Of a stretch of DNA of 63,586 nucleotides, positions 52,911-61,712 are shown in pieces. Location: the NCBI GenBank assembly GCA_012517855.1, contig JAAYUD010000083.1:1-63586 (forward strand). Direction: 5' to 3'. The stretch is from Bacteroidales bacterium (GTDB lineage Bacteria; Bacteroidota; Bacteroidia; Bacteroidales; Bacteroidaceae). A program made the position numbers and the translations under genes. Every line of letters starts with the position of its first letter. Position 1 is the stretch's first letter. Under the pieces are notes generated by a model. That model was given only the letters and a program-made list of their open reading frames with translations, was not told the DNA's origin and did not search any database.

Positions 52911-53069
52911 CTTAACCATGAATTTTCAGGTTAGACCATTCAAATATTGGTATTATGCAGACTGATGGTAAATTGGTTAGAGAGTACAAGGGGAGGGTAG
53001 TGCAATATATTAAGTAGACTTGACATAAAATGTGCTGTTTTAGCTTTTGGATTATATAGAAGTGATACA

Positions 53070-53645
53070 ATGATTGATTCAAGTATAAAAGAATATGTTT
53101 TAAAAGTTTATCCTTTTTCAGAAGGTGAGCTCTTGACTGTGGCTCCCTATTTTCATAAAATATTACTCAATAGAGGAACAGATTTGCTGCGAGAAGGAGC
53201 ACTCTGCAATTCTATTTACCTCGTGGAGTCTGGAAGCCTCAGAAGCTTTTACAATAAAGAAGACGGATCTGATGTGAATCTACACTTTACATTTGAAGGA
53301 GAATATACCACCAGCTTTATGGCCTATCTGAATCGTGAGCCTTCCCAGCTAACAATCCAGGCCATGGAAGATACAGTCGTTTGGCAACTCAATCTTAGAA
53401 ATTATCCTCGTCCCAAAGATTCTAATAATCCATTTTCAACTTATATCAGAAGGTTGGCTATACGATTACTGATATCTACAGAGGAACATTACAACATGCT
53501 GATGATGAATAATCCTGTAGAGCGCTATCAATATATACTAAGCAACAAACCTTTTTTGCTTCAAAAAGTTTCTCTCGGTCATCTCGCTTCCTATCTCGGC
53601 ATTACGCGAGAAACACTTAGCCGTATACGAAACAACAAGTACTGA
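53070..53645 (+). CDS. Crp/Fnr-family transcription regulator
   Basis: The 191-residue protein has an N-terminal cyclic-nucleotide-binding-type beta-roll (LLREGALCNSIYLVESGSLRSFY, FTFEGEYTTSFMAYL) and a C-terminal HTH (VSLGHLASYLGITRETLSRIRNN). The Fnr iron-sulfur cysteines are absent, so the signal is not oxygen through a cluster. It lies 70 bases before the MFS gene on the same strand and is the likely local regulator of the exporter and the isochorismatase-like gene. Confidence 0.9.
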   Translation: MIDSSIKEYVLKVYPFSEGELLTVAPYFHKILLNRGTDLLREGALCNSIYLVESGSLRSFYNKEDGSDVNLHFTFEGEYTTSFMAYLNREPSQLTIQAMEDTVVWQLNLRNYPRPKDSNNPFSTYIRRLAIRLLISTEEHYNMLMMNNPVERYQYILSNKPFLLQKVSLGHLASYLGITRETLSRIRNNKY

Positions 53646-53688
53646 CCTTTTTTGATAAATATCACAGAGTAGCGGCACCGGAAAAACT

Positions 53689-53696
53689 AATTTTGC
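53689..53696 (+). promoter_or_regulatory. -7 promoter box of the MFS gene
   Basis: TAATTTTG matches TAnnTTTG and lies 20 bases before the MFS start, so the exporter has its own promoter apart from the regulator gene. Confidence 0.5.
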
Positions 53697-53715
53697 AATG
53701 TCAAAATAAAATAGT

Positions 53716-54936
53716 TTGAAAATGCGGGTATCGGATATTTTTAGGTCGCTCAGTAATCGGAATTTTTCTTTGTTCTTTTATGGACAGCTTATTTCTCGTA
53801 TAGGCATGTGGATGCAACGTACAGCTATTATCTGGCTGGTTTATAGTATTACACACAGTGCATTTATGATTGGCGTTACTACATTTGCAGAGCAGTTTCC
53901 TTCTTTTCTGTTTTCTGTGAGAGGCGGTATTATCGCAGATAGATACAATCGTTATAAAGTTATATTGCTTACACAAAGTCTTTCTGCCTTGCAAGCGGTT
54001 TTGTTGACTATTCTATCGTTTTCCGGCAATAAGAGTGTGTATCTCATTTTCACATTAAGTGTGTTTTTAGGAATCGTAAACGCCTATGATGTGCCGGTGC
54101 GACAATCAATGATTAACTCTATTGTGACCAATAGGAACGATTTACCCAATGCTATAGCATTAAACTCTTCCTTGAATACATTTGCAAGACTAATAGGGCC
54201 TGCACTTTCAGGTCTTGTATGGGCTGCATGGGGTGCCGATTATTGTTTTCTTTTTAATGCTATTAGCTTTATTGCCGTCATTGGCGCTATACTGGCTATG
54301 CATTTTCCGAAACAGACCTTTACAGTTGCTCATTCGGTTGAGAAAAAAGGATTTAAAGATGTCATATACTATTTGAGAAGAAACAAATCATTAAGTATAG
54401 TACTTACACTGGCAGCATTGTCTAACTTCTTGGTGTTGCCATTTGTTACTTTGCTGCCTGTATATGCGAAAGAAATATTTCATGGTGATGCAGCACTTTA
54501 CGGCTGGCTGAATGCCATGATTGGAATAGGCGCTATAATCGGTGCTATTCATTTGGCAAGTTTCAAAAATACAGATGCATTCAAAAAAATGTTGCTATTA
54601 AATACTTTTCTCTTGGTATTGGGACTACTGATGTTCGCTTTTGTCAGTAACGAATATCTGGCTTTTTTGCTGCTCATTATTTTAGGGTATGCTTCTATAT
54701 GTCAGTCATCCATTTGTGTTACCGTCATCCAAACACAGACCGAGAACGCATATCGGGGTAGGGTCATCAGTATTATGTCCATGGCTATATTCGGTATGTT
54801 GCCATTGGGTAGTCTACTCATCGGCTATATTTCTCAATACATAGGTGTGACTTATACCATTCTGAGTGAAGCAATTGCCGGTCTGCTGCTTGCTGTGCTA
54901 TTCTATTTATCAACACAGAAGAAAAATACAATATAG
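53716..54936 (+). CDS. MFS exporter (DHA3/EntS-like)
   Basis: The 406-residue membrane protein has about 12 helices. The MFS motif in the first half reads GGIIADRYNRYKVIL and the N-terminus RNFSLFFYGQLISRIGMWMQRTA is typical of the DHA3 group that exports drugs or siderophores. Substrate unknown. It stands between the Crp-like regulator and the isochorismatase-fold gene, forming a small regulated unit. Codon and base use are closer to the chromosome than to the AT-rich island. Confidence 0.9.
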   Translation: MKMRVSDIFRSLSNRNFSLFFYGQLISRIGMWMQRTAIIWLVYSITHSAFMIGVTTFAEQFPSFLFSVRGGIIADRYNRYKVILLTQSLSALQAVLLTILSFSGNKSVYLIFTLSVFLGIVNAYDVPVRQSMINSIVTNRNDLPNAIALNSSLNTFARLIGPALSGLVWAAWGADYCFLFNAISFIAVIGAILAMHFPKQTFTVAHSVEKKGFKDVIYYLRRNKSLSIVLTLAALSNFLVLPFVTLLPVYAKEIFHGDAALYGWLNAMIGIGAIIGAIHLASFKNTDAFKKMLLLNTFLLVLGLLMFAFVSNEYLAFLLLIILGYASICQSSICVTVIQTQTENAYRGRVISIMSMAIFGMLPLGSLLIGYISQYIGVTYTILSEAIAGLLLAVLFYLSTQKKNTI

Positions 54937-54976
54937 TTTTATAATGAAGAATTTTAATAAATAAAAAAAAGAAGAA

Positions 54977-55549
54977 ATGGAAGATCAATGTACAAACACC
55001 GCACTATTAGTCATGGATATGCAAATGGGCATATTGAGAAACCTTCCCGATGAGAAAAAAGTCGTTATTAATAAAGTGAGGGAAGCTATAGATATTGCAC
55101 GCCAGAAAGGTGTTCCCATTTTATTTATCCGATTAGGATTTCACAATGGATTTCCTGAAATTGGCCCGGATAACAAACAGTTCTGGGAAATGAAACAGTC
55201 CGTAAATGACAGTATCTTGCCTGCTTTTATGGAACTGCACCCCGGACTGGGCGTTCAAGATGGTGATATTATTATCAATAAAAAGAGACTGAGTGCATTT
55301 AGCGGGAATGAATTGGATATGATTTTAAGAGCGAAATCAATCCGTCATCTCGTGCTAAGCGGTGTCTCAAGCAGTGGTATTGTTTTATCTACTTTTTGTG
55401 CCGCTTTTGATAAAGATTATCAGTTAACCGTTTTATCGGATGCTTGTGCCGACAGAAACGAAGAGACGCACCAGCTGTTGATGAACAACGTTTTCGTCGG
55501 GCGGGCTAATATTTACACTGTCAATGAATGGAAAGCAACTTTGTTATAG
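54977..55549 (+). CDS. Isochorismatase-fold protein lacking the nucleophile Cys
   Basis: The 190-residue protein has the cysteine-hydrolase fold: Asp14 in LLVMDMQMG and Lys102/103 in IINKKRLSAF. The nucleophile motif reads GVSSSGIVLST, with Gly134 in place of Cys. True isochorismatases also lack this Cys, so the protein may be a vinyl-ether hydrolase or a non-catalytic relative rather than a nicotinamidase. It follows the MFS gene by 40 bases and is probably co-transcribed with it. Confidence 0.85.
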   Translation: MEDQCTNTALLVMDMQMGILRNLPDEKKVVINKVREAIDIARQKGVPILFIRLGFHNGFPEIGPDNKQFWEMKQSVNDSILPAFMELHPGLGVQDGDIIINKKRLSAFSGNELDMILRAKSIRHLVLSGVSSSGIVLSTFCAAFDKDYQLTVLSDACADRNEETHQLLMNNVFVGRANIYTVNEWKATLL

Positions 55550-55562
55550 TTTGAATTACTCA

Positions 55563-55777
55563 AGTGGCTTTTTCGTTGAATCATGGTTCTGCTCATAAAG
55601 TCACTGAAGGATAAATCAAAAACAGACTATTCTTCTGTTGGTATACTCAATCAAAAAGGTGTTCAACTTGTTTTGGCAAGAGTAGGTAATAGATGATTAT
55701 TTTTGAAAAAGGTTCCTATTCATAGCAATGTGAATGGGAATTTTTATTATTTGTGGCATATAAATTTATACTAAAGT
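55563..55777 (+). pseudogene. Remnant of the island integrase 3' end
   Basis: This 215-base block aligns with 37467-37681, covering the last 42 or so integrase codons, its terminator and following leader. The frame is broken: the catalytic Tyr codon (TAT at 37516) is TAA at 55612-55614, and single-base indels follow. The hairpin is retained with changes. It marks a second, decayed integration of a related element. From 55778 to 56053 I see only an AATCCTTAG motif like those before the intact integrase, and no gene. Confidence 0.85.
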
Positions 55778-56053
55778 GATCTTTTTATTGCCTTGAAGCT
55801 TGCAAAGAGCTCTCGAAATGGGCCTTTTTGCGAGAATGTTTAGAAAATCCTTAGTCCCATGTTTGTAATTGAAAAATATCAAAGGATGAGAAAAATACAC
55901 CTCGATTTTTCATCTTTTACCAATAATGCTTGGTTTTGCAACGTTTTTCATGTAATTTAGTCGCATAATATGCGTCGATAGCGAGCCAAAAACAATGCAT
56001 TTCTGTTATAATATGACATAATCAAGTCTATTGATACATTTTATCATTATTTA

Positions 56054-57319
56054 CTACGGCTTTAGCTGATTGATTGAAGCGACATACACACCATCTTCCC
56101 TTTGGTAAGTGCCACTTACAGCAGTGAGCACCATTAAGAAAGAAGGAGTCTTTTCGTCACTTTTTTCTTCAATTTTAGCCTTAAGTTTTTTTAGAGATGT
56201 GGCACCTGCCTCAATTAAATCGTCGCCTCCAAGTTTGATTTCGATGGCTCCCCATCGACCGTCCTCTAGATGAACTACTGCATCACATTCCAATCCGGCA
56301 TTGTCTCTGTAATGCAAAACTTCACCCCCTAGAGTGCCTGCATATACCTTTAGGTCGCGAACAGCCATATCTTCAAAGAATAGTCCGAAACTCTCCAAAT
56401 CGCGCATCAAATCCTCAGGCATAACCCCTAATGCCCTACAAGCAATCGAAGTATCTACAAAGTGTCGTGTTGGTGTCGAACGAATCGATGTTTTTGACCG
56501 AATATTCGGATTCCAAGCCCTCATATCCTCTATAATATATAAGTCTTTTAAGGCTTCCATATAGTCATCGAACGTCTTTGAATCCATTGTTCTCTCATTG
56601 CTCTGACGTACATCGCTAATGATGGTCGAAATTGCGGCCTCTGCAGAGATGTGTCGTGCATAACTTCTCACAATCATCTTCAGTACTTCAGGCTTCTTAT
56701 TACGGAAACGTTCGTTCTCACAATCTTCGAACACAAAGAGTCCATTCCAGTAATTCTTCGTAATCTCAATGGCAATATTCTTCGGAGCCAATACAGAGAT
56801 AGGCCAACCACCACGACAAAGCAGATGGGCCACATCATCCAGTGTGAAGTCTTGATTCATCTCCCATGGAAAGTTATTTCCCCCATCAAACATATCTTGT
56901 AGCGAGACCGTGCCTTTCGATTCGTTCGATTCCCATAAGCTCATGGGACGCATTTTTACAGGAGTAATTCTACCTGCTCCACTATGGTGAACCTCGGACT
57001 TGTCTGCAGGAGTTGAACTGCCGGTTAGAATGTACTTGCCAAACTCATAATTGAAATCTAAGTCATCCTTTATCTGATTCCAAATGTCCGGGGCCTTCTG
57101 CCATTCATCAATTAATCTGGGCGTTTCACCCTTAAGAACAGCCTTGGTGTTCATCCTTGCCATGGCAATAGCCTGTTTTGTATTCAACTTAACAAAGCTC
57201 TTCTGATATAGCATGCATGTTGTAGTCTTTCCGCAGAACTTGGGTCCAGCCACAACAACAGCACCTGAGGTTTTTAATTTCAGTTCTATCTCTTTTTCAA
57301 CTAATCGACTATAGTACAT
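56054..57319 (-). CDS. AAA-type ATPase with DUF4143 C-terminal domain
   Basis: The 421-residue protein has a Walker A (GPKFCGKTTT, near 25-34), a Walker B-like LIDEWQ, a sensor LTGSSTPAD and an internal HTH-like region. The C-terminal DUF4143 domain carries a nuclease-like motif (GLECDAVVHLEDGRWGAIEIKLG, read in parts: GLECDAVV and AIEIKLG). The family is abundant in gut Bacteroides and its function is unsettled. Its promoter region contains two copies of a 19-base repeat. It stands alone, between the integrase remnant and the GIY-YIG-like gene. Confidence 0.88.
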   Translation of the reverse strand: MYYSRLVEKEIELKLKTSGAVVVAGPKFCGKTTTCMLYQKSFVKLNTKQAIAMARMNTKAVLKGETPRLIDEWQKAPDIWNQIKDDLDFNYEFGKYILTGSSTPADKSEVHHSGAGRITPVKMRPMSLWESNESKGTVSLQDMFDGGNNFPWEMNQDFTLDDVAHLLCRGGWPISVLAPKNIAIEITKNYWNGLFVFEDCENERFRNKKPEVLKMIVRSYARHISAEAAISTIISDVRQSNERTMDSKTFDDYMEALKDLYIIEDMRAWNPNIRSKTSIRSTPTRHFVDTSIACRALGVMPEDLMRDLESFGLFFEDMAVRDLKVYAGTLGGEVLHYRDNAGLECDAVVHLEDGRWGAIEIKLGGDDLIEAGATSLKKLKAKIEEKSDEKTPSFLMVLTAVSGTYQREDGVYVASINQLKP

Positions 57320-57346
57320 ATTTCTCGTTTTACATTAAATTCAATG

Positions 57347-57354
57347 CAAATGTA
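57347..57354 (-). promoter_or_regulatory. -7 promoter box of the AAA/DUF4143 gene
   Basis: The minus strand reads TACATTTG (TAnnTTTG), 27 bases before the start codon. Confidence 0.5.
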
Positions 57355-57358
57355 TAAA

Positions 57359-57400
57359 ATTCCCATGATTTTCAATAATATATTCCCATGATTTTCAATA
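57359..57400. repeat. Two 19-bp direct repeats in the AAA/DUF4143 promoter
   Basis: ATTCCCATGATTTTCAATA occurs at 57359-57377 and 57382-57400, a 23-base period, just upstream of the -7 box. The location suits a repressor or activator operator. Confidence 0.65.
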
Positions 57401-57457
57401 TCTATGAATGATTTAAGCATCTGTTTGATTGGTAAGGCTGCATTTGAACAGACTAAG

Positions 57458-57499
57458 ATAGAGGGTGGAATGAAGTTTTTGCTTCATCCCACCCTCTAT
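57458..57499. terminator. Long hairpin between AAA/DUF4143 and GIY-YIG genes
   Basis: The 18-base arms at 57458-57475 and 57482-57499 (ATAGAGGGTGG...ATGAAG and complement, one mismatch) enclose a 6-base loop. It follows the minus-strand GIY-YIG-like gene by 57 bases. Confidence 0.7.
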
Positions 57500-57556
57500 T
57501 ATATAATAATGGAAATACACCTCTTGTCCTTTAATTTTTTAGAAGTCTTTCGACTA

Positions 57557-58048
57557 TCAGCCTTGTAAATTAGCAAAGGGACGGCTATTGTTATGTTCTG
57601 ATTTGAATTGGTCAATCATGCTTTTTTCTATCTCACGGGGATTATCATTTGATAATTCTTTCCAACATACAAGTAGATGCTCTGAATCTTTTAATTGCCA
57701 AATATATCTTCCACCCCAATGGCCAACATTTCCGCCTTGCCCGAAACGAATCAATTGATTTAAACGTTTTCTTAAATTGGATCCTTGTCTTTCTCCTCCA
57801 GCTTTTCCTATATATAAAATATCAGCATTCTCTACCCAATTCTTTTTTAATTCTTCAATGGTGACATTTGGATTATTCCCTTTGAAGTGACCTCCGCTCC
57901 CTTTTGGTAGAAATTCAGGATTTCCTGTTTCTTCACTTTTTAAGAGTAAGTATACACCTTTTGTGTCGGGTACTACAGAAATGTTTTCTTGCAATTGTCC
58001 AATTGTGACAAATCCTCTGAACCCTGCGGCTAATAGTTTCTTTTCCAT
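57557..58048 (-). CDS. GIY-YIG nuclease-like protein
   Basis: The start MEKKLLAAGF at 58048 gives 163 residues; an upstream ATG adds 13 basic residues. The GIY-YIG pattern is recognisable: GVYLLL for GIY, then ILYIGKAGG for YIG, a catalytic Arg in NLRKRLNQL, Glu in PREIEKSMI and Asn near the end (PFANLQG). The family cuts DNA as restriction, repair or homing enzymes. It stands between an AAA/DUF4143 gene and a glycosylase-like gene, all minus strand. No DNA-binding domain is attached. Confidence 0.7.
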   Translation of the reverse strand: MEKKLLAAGFRGFVTIGQLQENISVVPDTKGVYLLLKSEETGNPEFLPKGSGGHFKGNNPNVTIEELKKNWVENADILYIGKAGGERQGSNLRKRLNQLIRFGQGGNVGHWGGRYIWQLKDSEHLLVCWKELSNDNPREIEKSMIDQFKSEHNNSRPFANLQG

Positions 58049-58271
58049 TTTTCTTCTTTTTTTATTAATATAACAAAAAAAAGCCAATAATGCAAGCGAA
58101 TTAACAATATTAACTTATTAAATAGATGAAAGAGAACTGCCATTTTATGTTCTATCTTTTTAACACCAATTGAATATTTGGCTATATTTCATTTTATATT
58201 GGGTGCTATATTATAGCAATAAGGCATTATTTCGGAAGCATTATTTTATTGTACAGACTAATTAGTAGGTC

Positions 58272-59003
58272 TTATGTGAATTTCTTTATCGTTTCGATAA
58301 TACTAGTTACATAATGTGCTCGATTAACTCGTGCGCTAGGATGGTCAACATGTATTACTAAAACTTCATTCTCTGTTTTGTAAGCGCTTAGATAGTAATG
58401 ATTATCAACTTCATATTGGTGTATCGGATTTAGTGACTTTCCAAACAAATCAGGCCAGAAGTAGTCGAGTGTTCCACCAAATATCATAACTTCGGGTTTA
58501 TATAATTCAAACTGTTTGAACAATATTGGTTTCCATTCCTGGTAATGGTCACTTATTGATGATTGAGAAGAATGTGTCAGAGCTGGCATTTTGTTTATGT
58601 TTATATACGCTATCTGTCGCAGAACGTTAGCCATAGAGTTGTTGTCACGAATGCTATCCATTTCTTCATAAGAAAGATTGTTATATAGTCCATACATGCT
58701 ATAAATGATTGGTTGCCATGAACGAATTTTCCAATCAATGTTGTCAATCTTGAAACAGTCTTCCGGTATTGACCATCCATTACCTTTTGGATTGCCAAAT
58801 TCGTCCGTGTCATCGTATGGTTCTTTTAATATCCACATGACACGGGGTAAAGATGCCAAATATTGTTCAATACATGCTACACCATCTGATATGGGCATGA
58901 AATTATCGTTAGAAAGGCCTTCCTCTTTCGCATAATCTATTATCTCTTGCTTCATTAGGTCTTGTCCTTTTTGAAGCTGTTCCACAGTTAATCCTTTTTT
59001 CAT
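58272..59003 (-). CDS. Uracil-DNA-glycosylase-superfamily-like protein
   Basis: This is a 243-residue soluble protein. VMWILKEPYDDTDE near residue 55 resembles UDG motif A (GxDPY type), and VIHVDHPSARVNR near 218 resembles motif B with His. Between them KPEVMIFGGT matches the usual central strand. No iron-sulfur cysteine set is present. The assignment rests on motif placement only. It has its own promoter box at 59029-59036. DNA repair or nucleotide-targeted defence are both possible. Confidence 0.5.
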   Translation of the reverse strand: MKKGLTVEQLQKGQDLMKQEIIDYAKEEGLSNDNFMPISDGVACIEQYLASLPRVMWILKEPYDDTDEFGNPKGNGWSIPEDCFKIDNIDWKIRSWQPIIYSMYGLYNNLSYEEMDSIRDNNSMANVLRQIAYININKMPALTHSSQSSISDHYQEWKPILFKQFELYKPEVMIFGGTLDYFWPDLFGKSLNPIHQYEVDNHYYLSAYKTENEVLVIHVDHPSARVNRAHYVTSIIETIKKFT

Positions 59004-59028
59004 ATTGCGCGTTTTGTATATTTATCTA

Positions 59029-59036
59029 CAAAGATA
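59029..59036 (-). promoter_or_regulatory. -7 promoter box of the UDG-like gene
   Basis: The minus strand reads TATCTTTG (TAnnTTTG), 26 bases upstream of the start. Confidence 0.5.
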
Positions 59037-59059
59037 ATTTAATATTAGAAAGATGGGTT

Positions 59060-59269
59060 CTATTGGCTTGAAATCATTAAAAAAATCTTGAGATATGAAA
59101 TTGGAGTCTGAAGGCAAGGGTAGCGGTGCGCCGTGTCTACATCGCGTGCCGTGAAGTCACGGTTCACACGTGTAGCGGAGCAATGAATCACTATCAGTTC
59201 TATCTCTCTGAGGATTGTAGGTTTGCCGCCTACTACGGCTTCCCCAACTTGCTTTGTATTTGTCATCAT
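59060..59269 (-). pseudogene. Truncated N-acetylmuramoyl-L-alanine amidase
   Basis: The frame starts like phage-type amidases (IELIVIHCSATRVNRDFTARDVDTAHR), with the zinc-ligand His in VIHCSAT. It then leaves the family abruptly where the RRGW...GYH segment should follow, ending after about 20 unrelated residues. The rest of the roughly 150-residue domain is gone. Such amidases normally accompany DUF4248 and HU-like genes in Bacteroides, and a DUF4248 gene lies at 63.4 kb. Confidence 0.8.
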
Positions 59270-59395
59270 CGTTATTATTATTATTTATTTTTTTTAGAGT
59301 CTTCATTTTCTGTGCGAACAGAAAACGAAGCAAAAGAGTCGCCGGCACATCTTTACCAGTCTCATTCCATACCGGTCTGAAGCCGCAAATCCATT

Positions 59396-59472
59396 AACGT
59401 TTTCGATAAGCGAGAGCAGAAGCCAAAGTTCTTTGGATTATGCCGAGCGTAGAAAAGGTCGGCGATAGCCAA
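59396..59472. repeat. 77-bp repeat, arm 1 of a 3.5-kb-spaced inverted pair
   Basis: These 77 bases recur in inverted orientation at 62955-63031 with about five mismatches. The short frames here look like chance translations of repeat DNA. Confidence 0.8.
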
Positions 59473-59672
59473 CTTCCGCAGTCGTACCTCCTTTGAACGA
59501 GATGGATTTATCGACTTCATCCTCAGCACTCCATGGAGACGTAAAGCTGAAGCCGGAGAGCCTCCGGAATTGGACAATACAAATACTTCATAAACACTAC
59601 TTAGTAACATCCATAGAGGTCCAATTCTCAATAAATGCTAATTGCGTCCAATCCAGGTCCATGTCCGGAGGC

Positions 59673-59902
59673 TTCCGGCTTCATCACAATAGCTAAACAA
59701 ATGATTAGGGAGAGAGCTTACAAATTTGTACCCGTTCAACCGACGTGAGGAGGGCGTTTACAAATTTCAAGCTCTAAACCAATTATTTGTTAGCTATATT
59801 GTGATGCGCCGGCAGTTCTTCTTGTTTCGTTCTTCTGTCTGCACAGAAGAATGAAAATTAAAGTGATGCGCCGGTGGTTTTCTTTGCTTCTGTTTCTTTG
59901 TC
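59673..59902. repeat. Long direct repeat, copy 1
   Basis: It aligns with 62872-63175 at high identity, except that copy 2 carries the 77-bp segment at the point between 59754 and 59755. It contains degenerate GATGCGCCGG-headed sub-repeats. No gene is credible from 59473 to 59983. Confidence 0.8.
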
Positions 59903-59983
59903 TGCACAAACGAATTAGATTTTTCGGAGCAAAGAAATAATTAGAACTTATCAGAAATAGAATAAACAGTTGAGTATATACTT

Positions 59984-60259
59984 TCATATATGCTCTTCTT
60001 GTTCATCTTCTTTAGATTTGTTTGCCTTAGGAAAAAATCGGCTTCCTATAATCTGACCAGTAACAGCTAATCCGATAAAAAGAGGAATTGTTATTTTCGG
60101 GGTATTGAGGTAGATCCGCAACGGAATTATCACCGGTATGGAAGCATGTATGATCAGCCACCATTTTATGCTCATTTTACGAAAGTGCACCCTGTATTTT
60201 CCGAGAAGAACATTTAAATACAGTGCTATTATTGCCACTACTAATATTTTTACTATCAT
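59984..60259 (-). CDS. Small three-helix membrane protein
   Basis: The 91-residue protein has three hydrophobic helices (ILVVAIIALYLNVLL, WWLIIHASIPVIIPLRIYL, PLFIGLAVTGQIIG) and a charged C-terminal tail (KANKSKEDEQEEH). No family was recognised. It lies 12 bases downstream of the cytochrome b gene and is probably on the same transcript. Confidence 0.6.
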   Translation of the reverse strand: MIVKILVVAIIALYLNVLLGKYRVHFRKMSIKWWLIIHASIPVIIPLRIYLNTPKITIPLFIGLAVTGQIIGSRFFPKANKSKEDEQEEHI

Positions 60260-60271
60260 CAGATGGGGTTG

Positions 60272-60919
60272 TTATTTATTGCCAAAACTAAGATAAAAAT
60301 AGAAAGGAATAAGTATATATCCGATCATTATAGAATAAGAATATATTACTGCTATTTTTTGTAACCGGGGAATCCATTTGCGGTTAGTAACTCCCATCGA
60401 CTGGAACATGCTCCAGAAGCCATGCGTGATGTGATAGCACAAAGCGACAATCCATATTATATAAATGGCTACATACCAGCCGCCTGAGAAAAGTATTTTT
60501 ACCAAATCGTAAGGATTTTCTCCCTCATTGCTCAAAAAATGTTGTAATTGCATTTTAGCCCATAAGTGCGATAGATGCAATATCAATAAGCCTAGTACAA
60601 TTAGACCTAGTGCCAACATATTTTTAGACGCCCATGATATCTGAGTTTTGCTCTTTACCGCATAGTTTACCGGTCTTGCTTTCCGATTCTGTATCGTCAG
60701 CACGATTCCCATTAGAATGTGTACCACAAATCCGAGGGCTAAAACGGGAACCATAATCTGAATAAATATGTTCTCATCCATAAATTGGCAAGCAGTCTCA
60801 TAAGCTTCTCTCGAAATTAAAGATGTCAGATTGATACACAAATGAAGAGTTAAAAATATAATAAGGAACAGACCACTTGTGCTCATTATTAACTTTCTTC
60901 CGATAGAAGATAATTTCAT
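60272..60919 (-). CDS. Succinate dehydrogenase/fumarate reductase-type cytochrome b subunit (orphan)
   Basis: The 215-residue membrane protein with five helices matches the Bacteroidetes SdhC/FrdC family: SSIGRKLIMSTSGLFLIIFLTLHLCINL is read as SSIGRKLIMSTSG plus LTLHLCIN, with heme-ligand His in LHL, VVHILMG, ILHLSHLW and CYHITHGFW. The start at 60919 is chosen by family alignment; an in-frame extension to 61084 has no similarity. The flavoprotein and iron-sulfur partners are not in the window, so it is an orphan or a duplicate. Confidence 0.85.
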   Translation of the reverse strand: MKLSSIGRKLIMSTSGLFLIIFLTLHLCINLTSLISREAYETACQFMDENIFIQIMVPVLALGFVVHILMGIVLTIQNRKARPVNYAVKSKTQISWASKNMLALGLIVLGLLILHLSHLWAKMQLQHFLSNEGENPYDLVKILFSGGWYVAIYIIWIVALCYHITHGFWSMFQSMGVTNRKWIPRLQKIAVIYSYSIMIGYILIPFYFYLSFGNK

Positions 60920-61229
60920 AGATTTTACAAATTTGAATGATACACTAATGTTGATTTTTTTATTTGAATATAACCCGATAAAGGAACTTGTTGCTGCCAC
61001 ACTCGGACTGATAAATACCTTTTCAAGAAAACGCTTTCTGAAAGGTGTTTCTTTAGCAATTGATACATAGAAATTAAAAAGCATTATTATGATGATAACA
61101 TCGAAGCAGAGCTAAAACAAACCACATTTTTTTGTCTTAGTATCTAAAGGTATTAATAAATTACTTCAGTTTATTGTCAATTCCAGGCATATAAACAGCA
61201 CTCTCTAAATATAAAATATCGGTATCTTG

Positions 61230-61712
61230 TTATTCTTTCAGCATTTTTTCGATGGACTTTTCCAGAGATTTTGGATTCTTTACTGGACTGAACCTTTTGA
61301 TAACCTGTCCGTCTTTGGATATAAGAAATTTTGTGAAATTCCATTTAATTCTTGAGCCTAAAAATCCTCCTGTCCTACTTTTTAGGTATTTAAAGACGGG
61401 AGAGGCTTGTTCTCCGTTTACTTCAATCTTTTCCATGATAGGGAATGTGACTCCGTAATTCATTTCACAAAAAGAAGCTATTTCGCCACTATTTCCAGGC
61501 TCCTGATGTCCGAATTGGTTACAGGGGAAACCGATAACAGTTAAGCCCTGCTCGTTATATTTTTTATACAATTCTTCGAGTCCTTTGTATTGAGGTGTAA
61601 ATCCACATTTGCTGGCTGTGTTCACTATTAAAAGAACCTGTCCTTCGAATTGGGCAAAATCCATCTCTTCGCCTTTATTGCTTTTTGCTGTAAAATCGTA
61701 AATTGTTTTCAT
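61230..61712 (-). CDS. Glutathione peroxidase-family thiol peroxidase
   Basis: The 160-residue protein has the GPx motifs: active-site Cys in NTASKCGFTPQYKGLE, the Gln region in GFPCNQFGHQEPG, and WNFTKFL with the catalytic Trp/Asn. It uses Cys, not selenocysteine, so it is probably thioredoxin-dependent peroxide defence. MKTIYDF at 61712 fits the family start better than the upstream ATG at 61724. It lies alone between the orphan cytochrome b gene and a broken response regulator. Confidence 0.93.
   Translation of the reverse strand: MKTIYDFTAKSNKGEEMDFAQFEGQVLLIVNTASKCGFTPQYKGLEELYKKYNEQGLTVIGFPCNQFGHQEPGNSGEIASFCEMNYGVTFPIMEKIEVNGEQASPVFKYLKSRTGGFLGSRIKWNFTKFLISKDGQVIKRFSPVKNPKSLEKSIEKMLKE

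Noticed and set aside
59362-59631. 89-residue minus-strand frame within the repeat zone
   Set aside because: It spans the 77-bp repeat and low-complexity repeat DNA; no domain or promoter.
60920-61084. 55-residue N-terminal extension of the cytochrome b
   Set aside because: The family starts at the SSIGRK region; the extension has no similarity.
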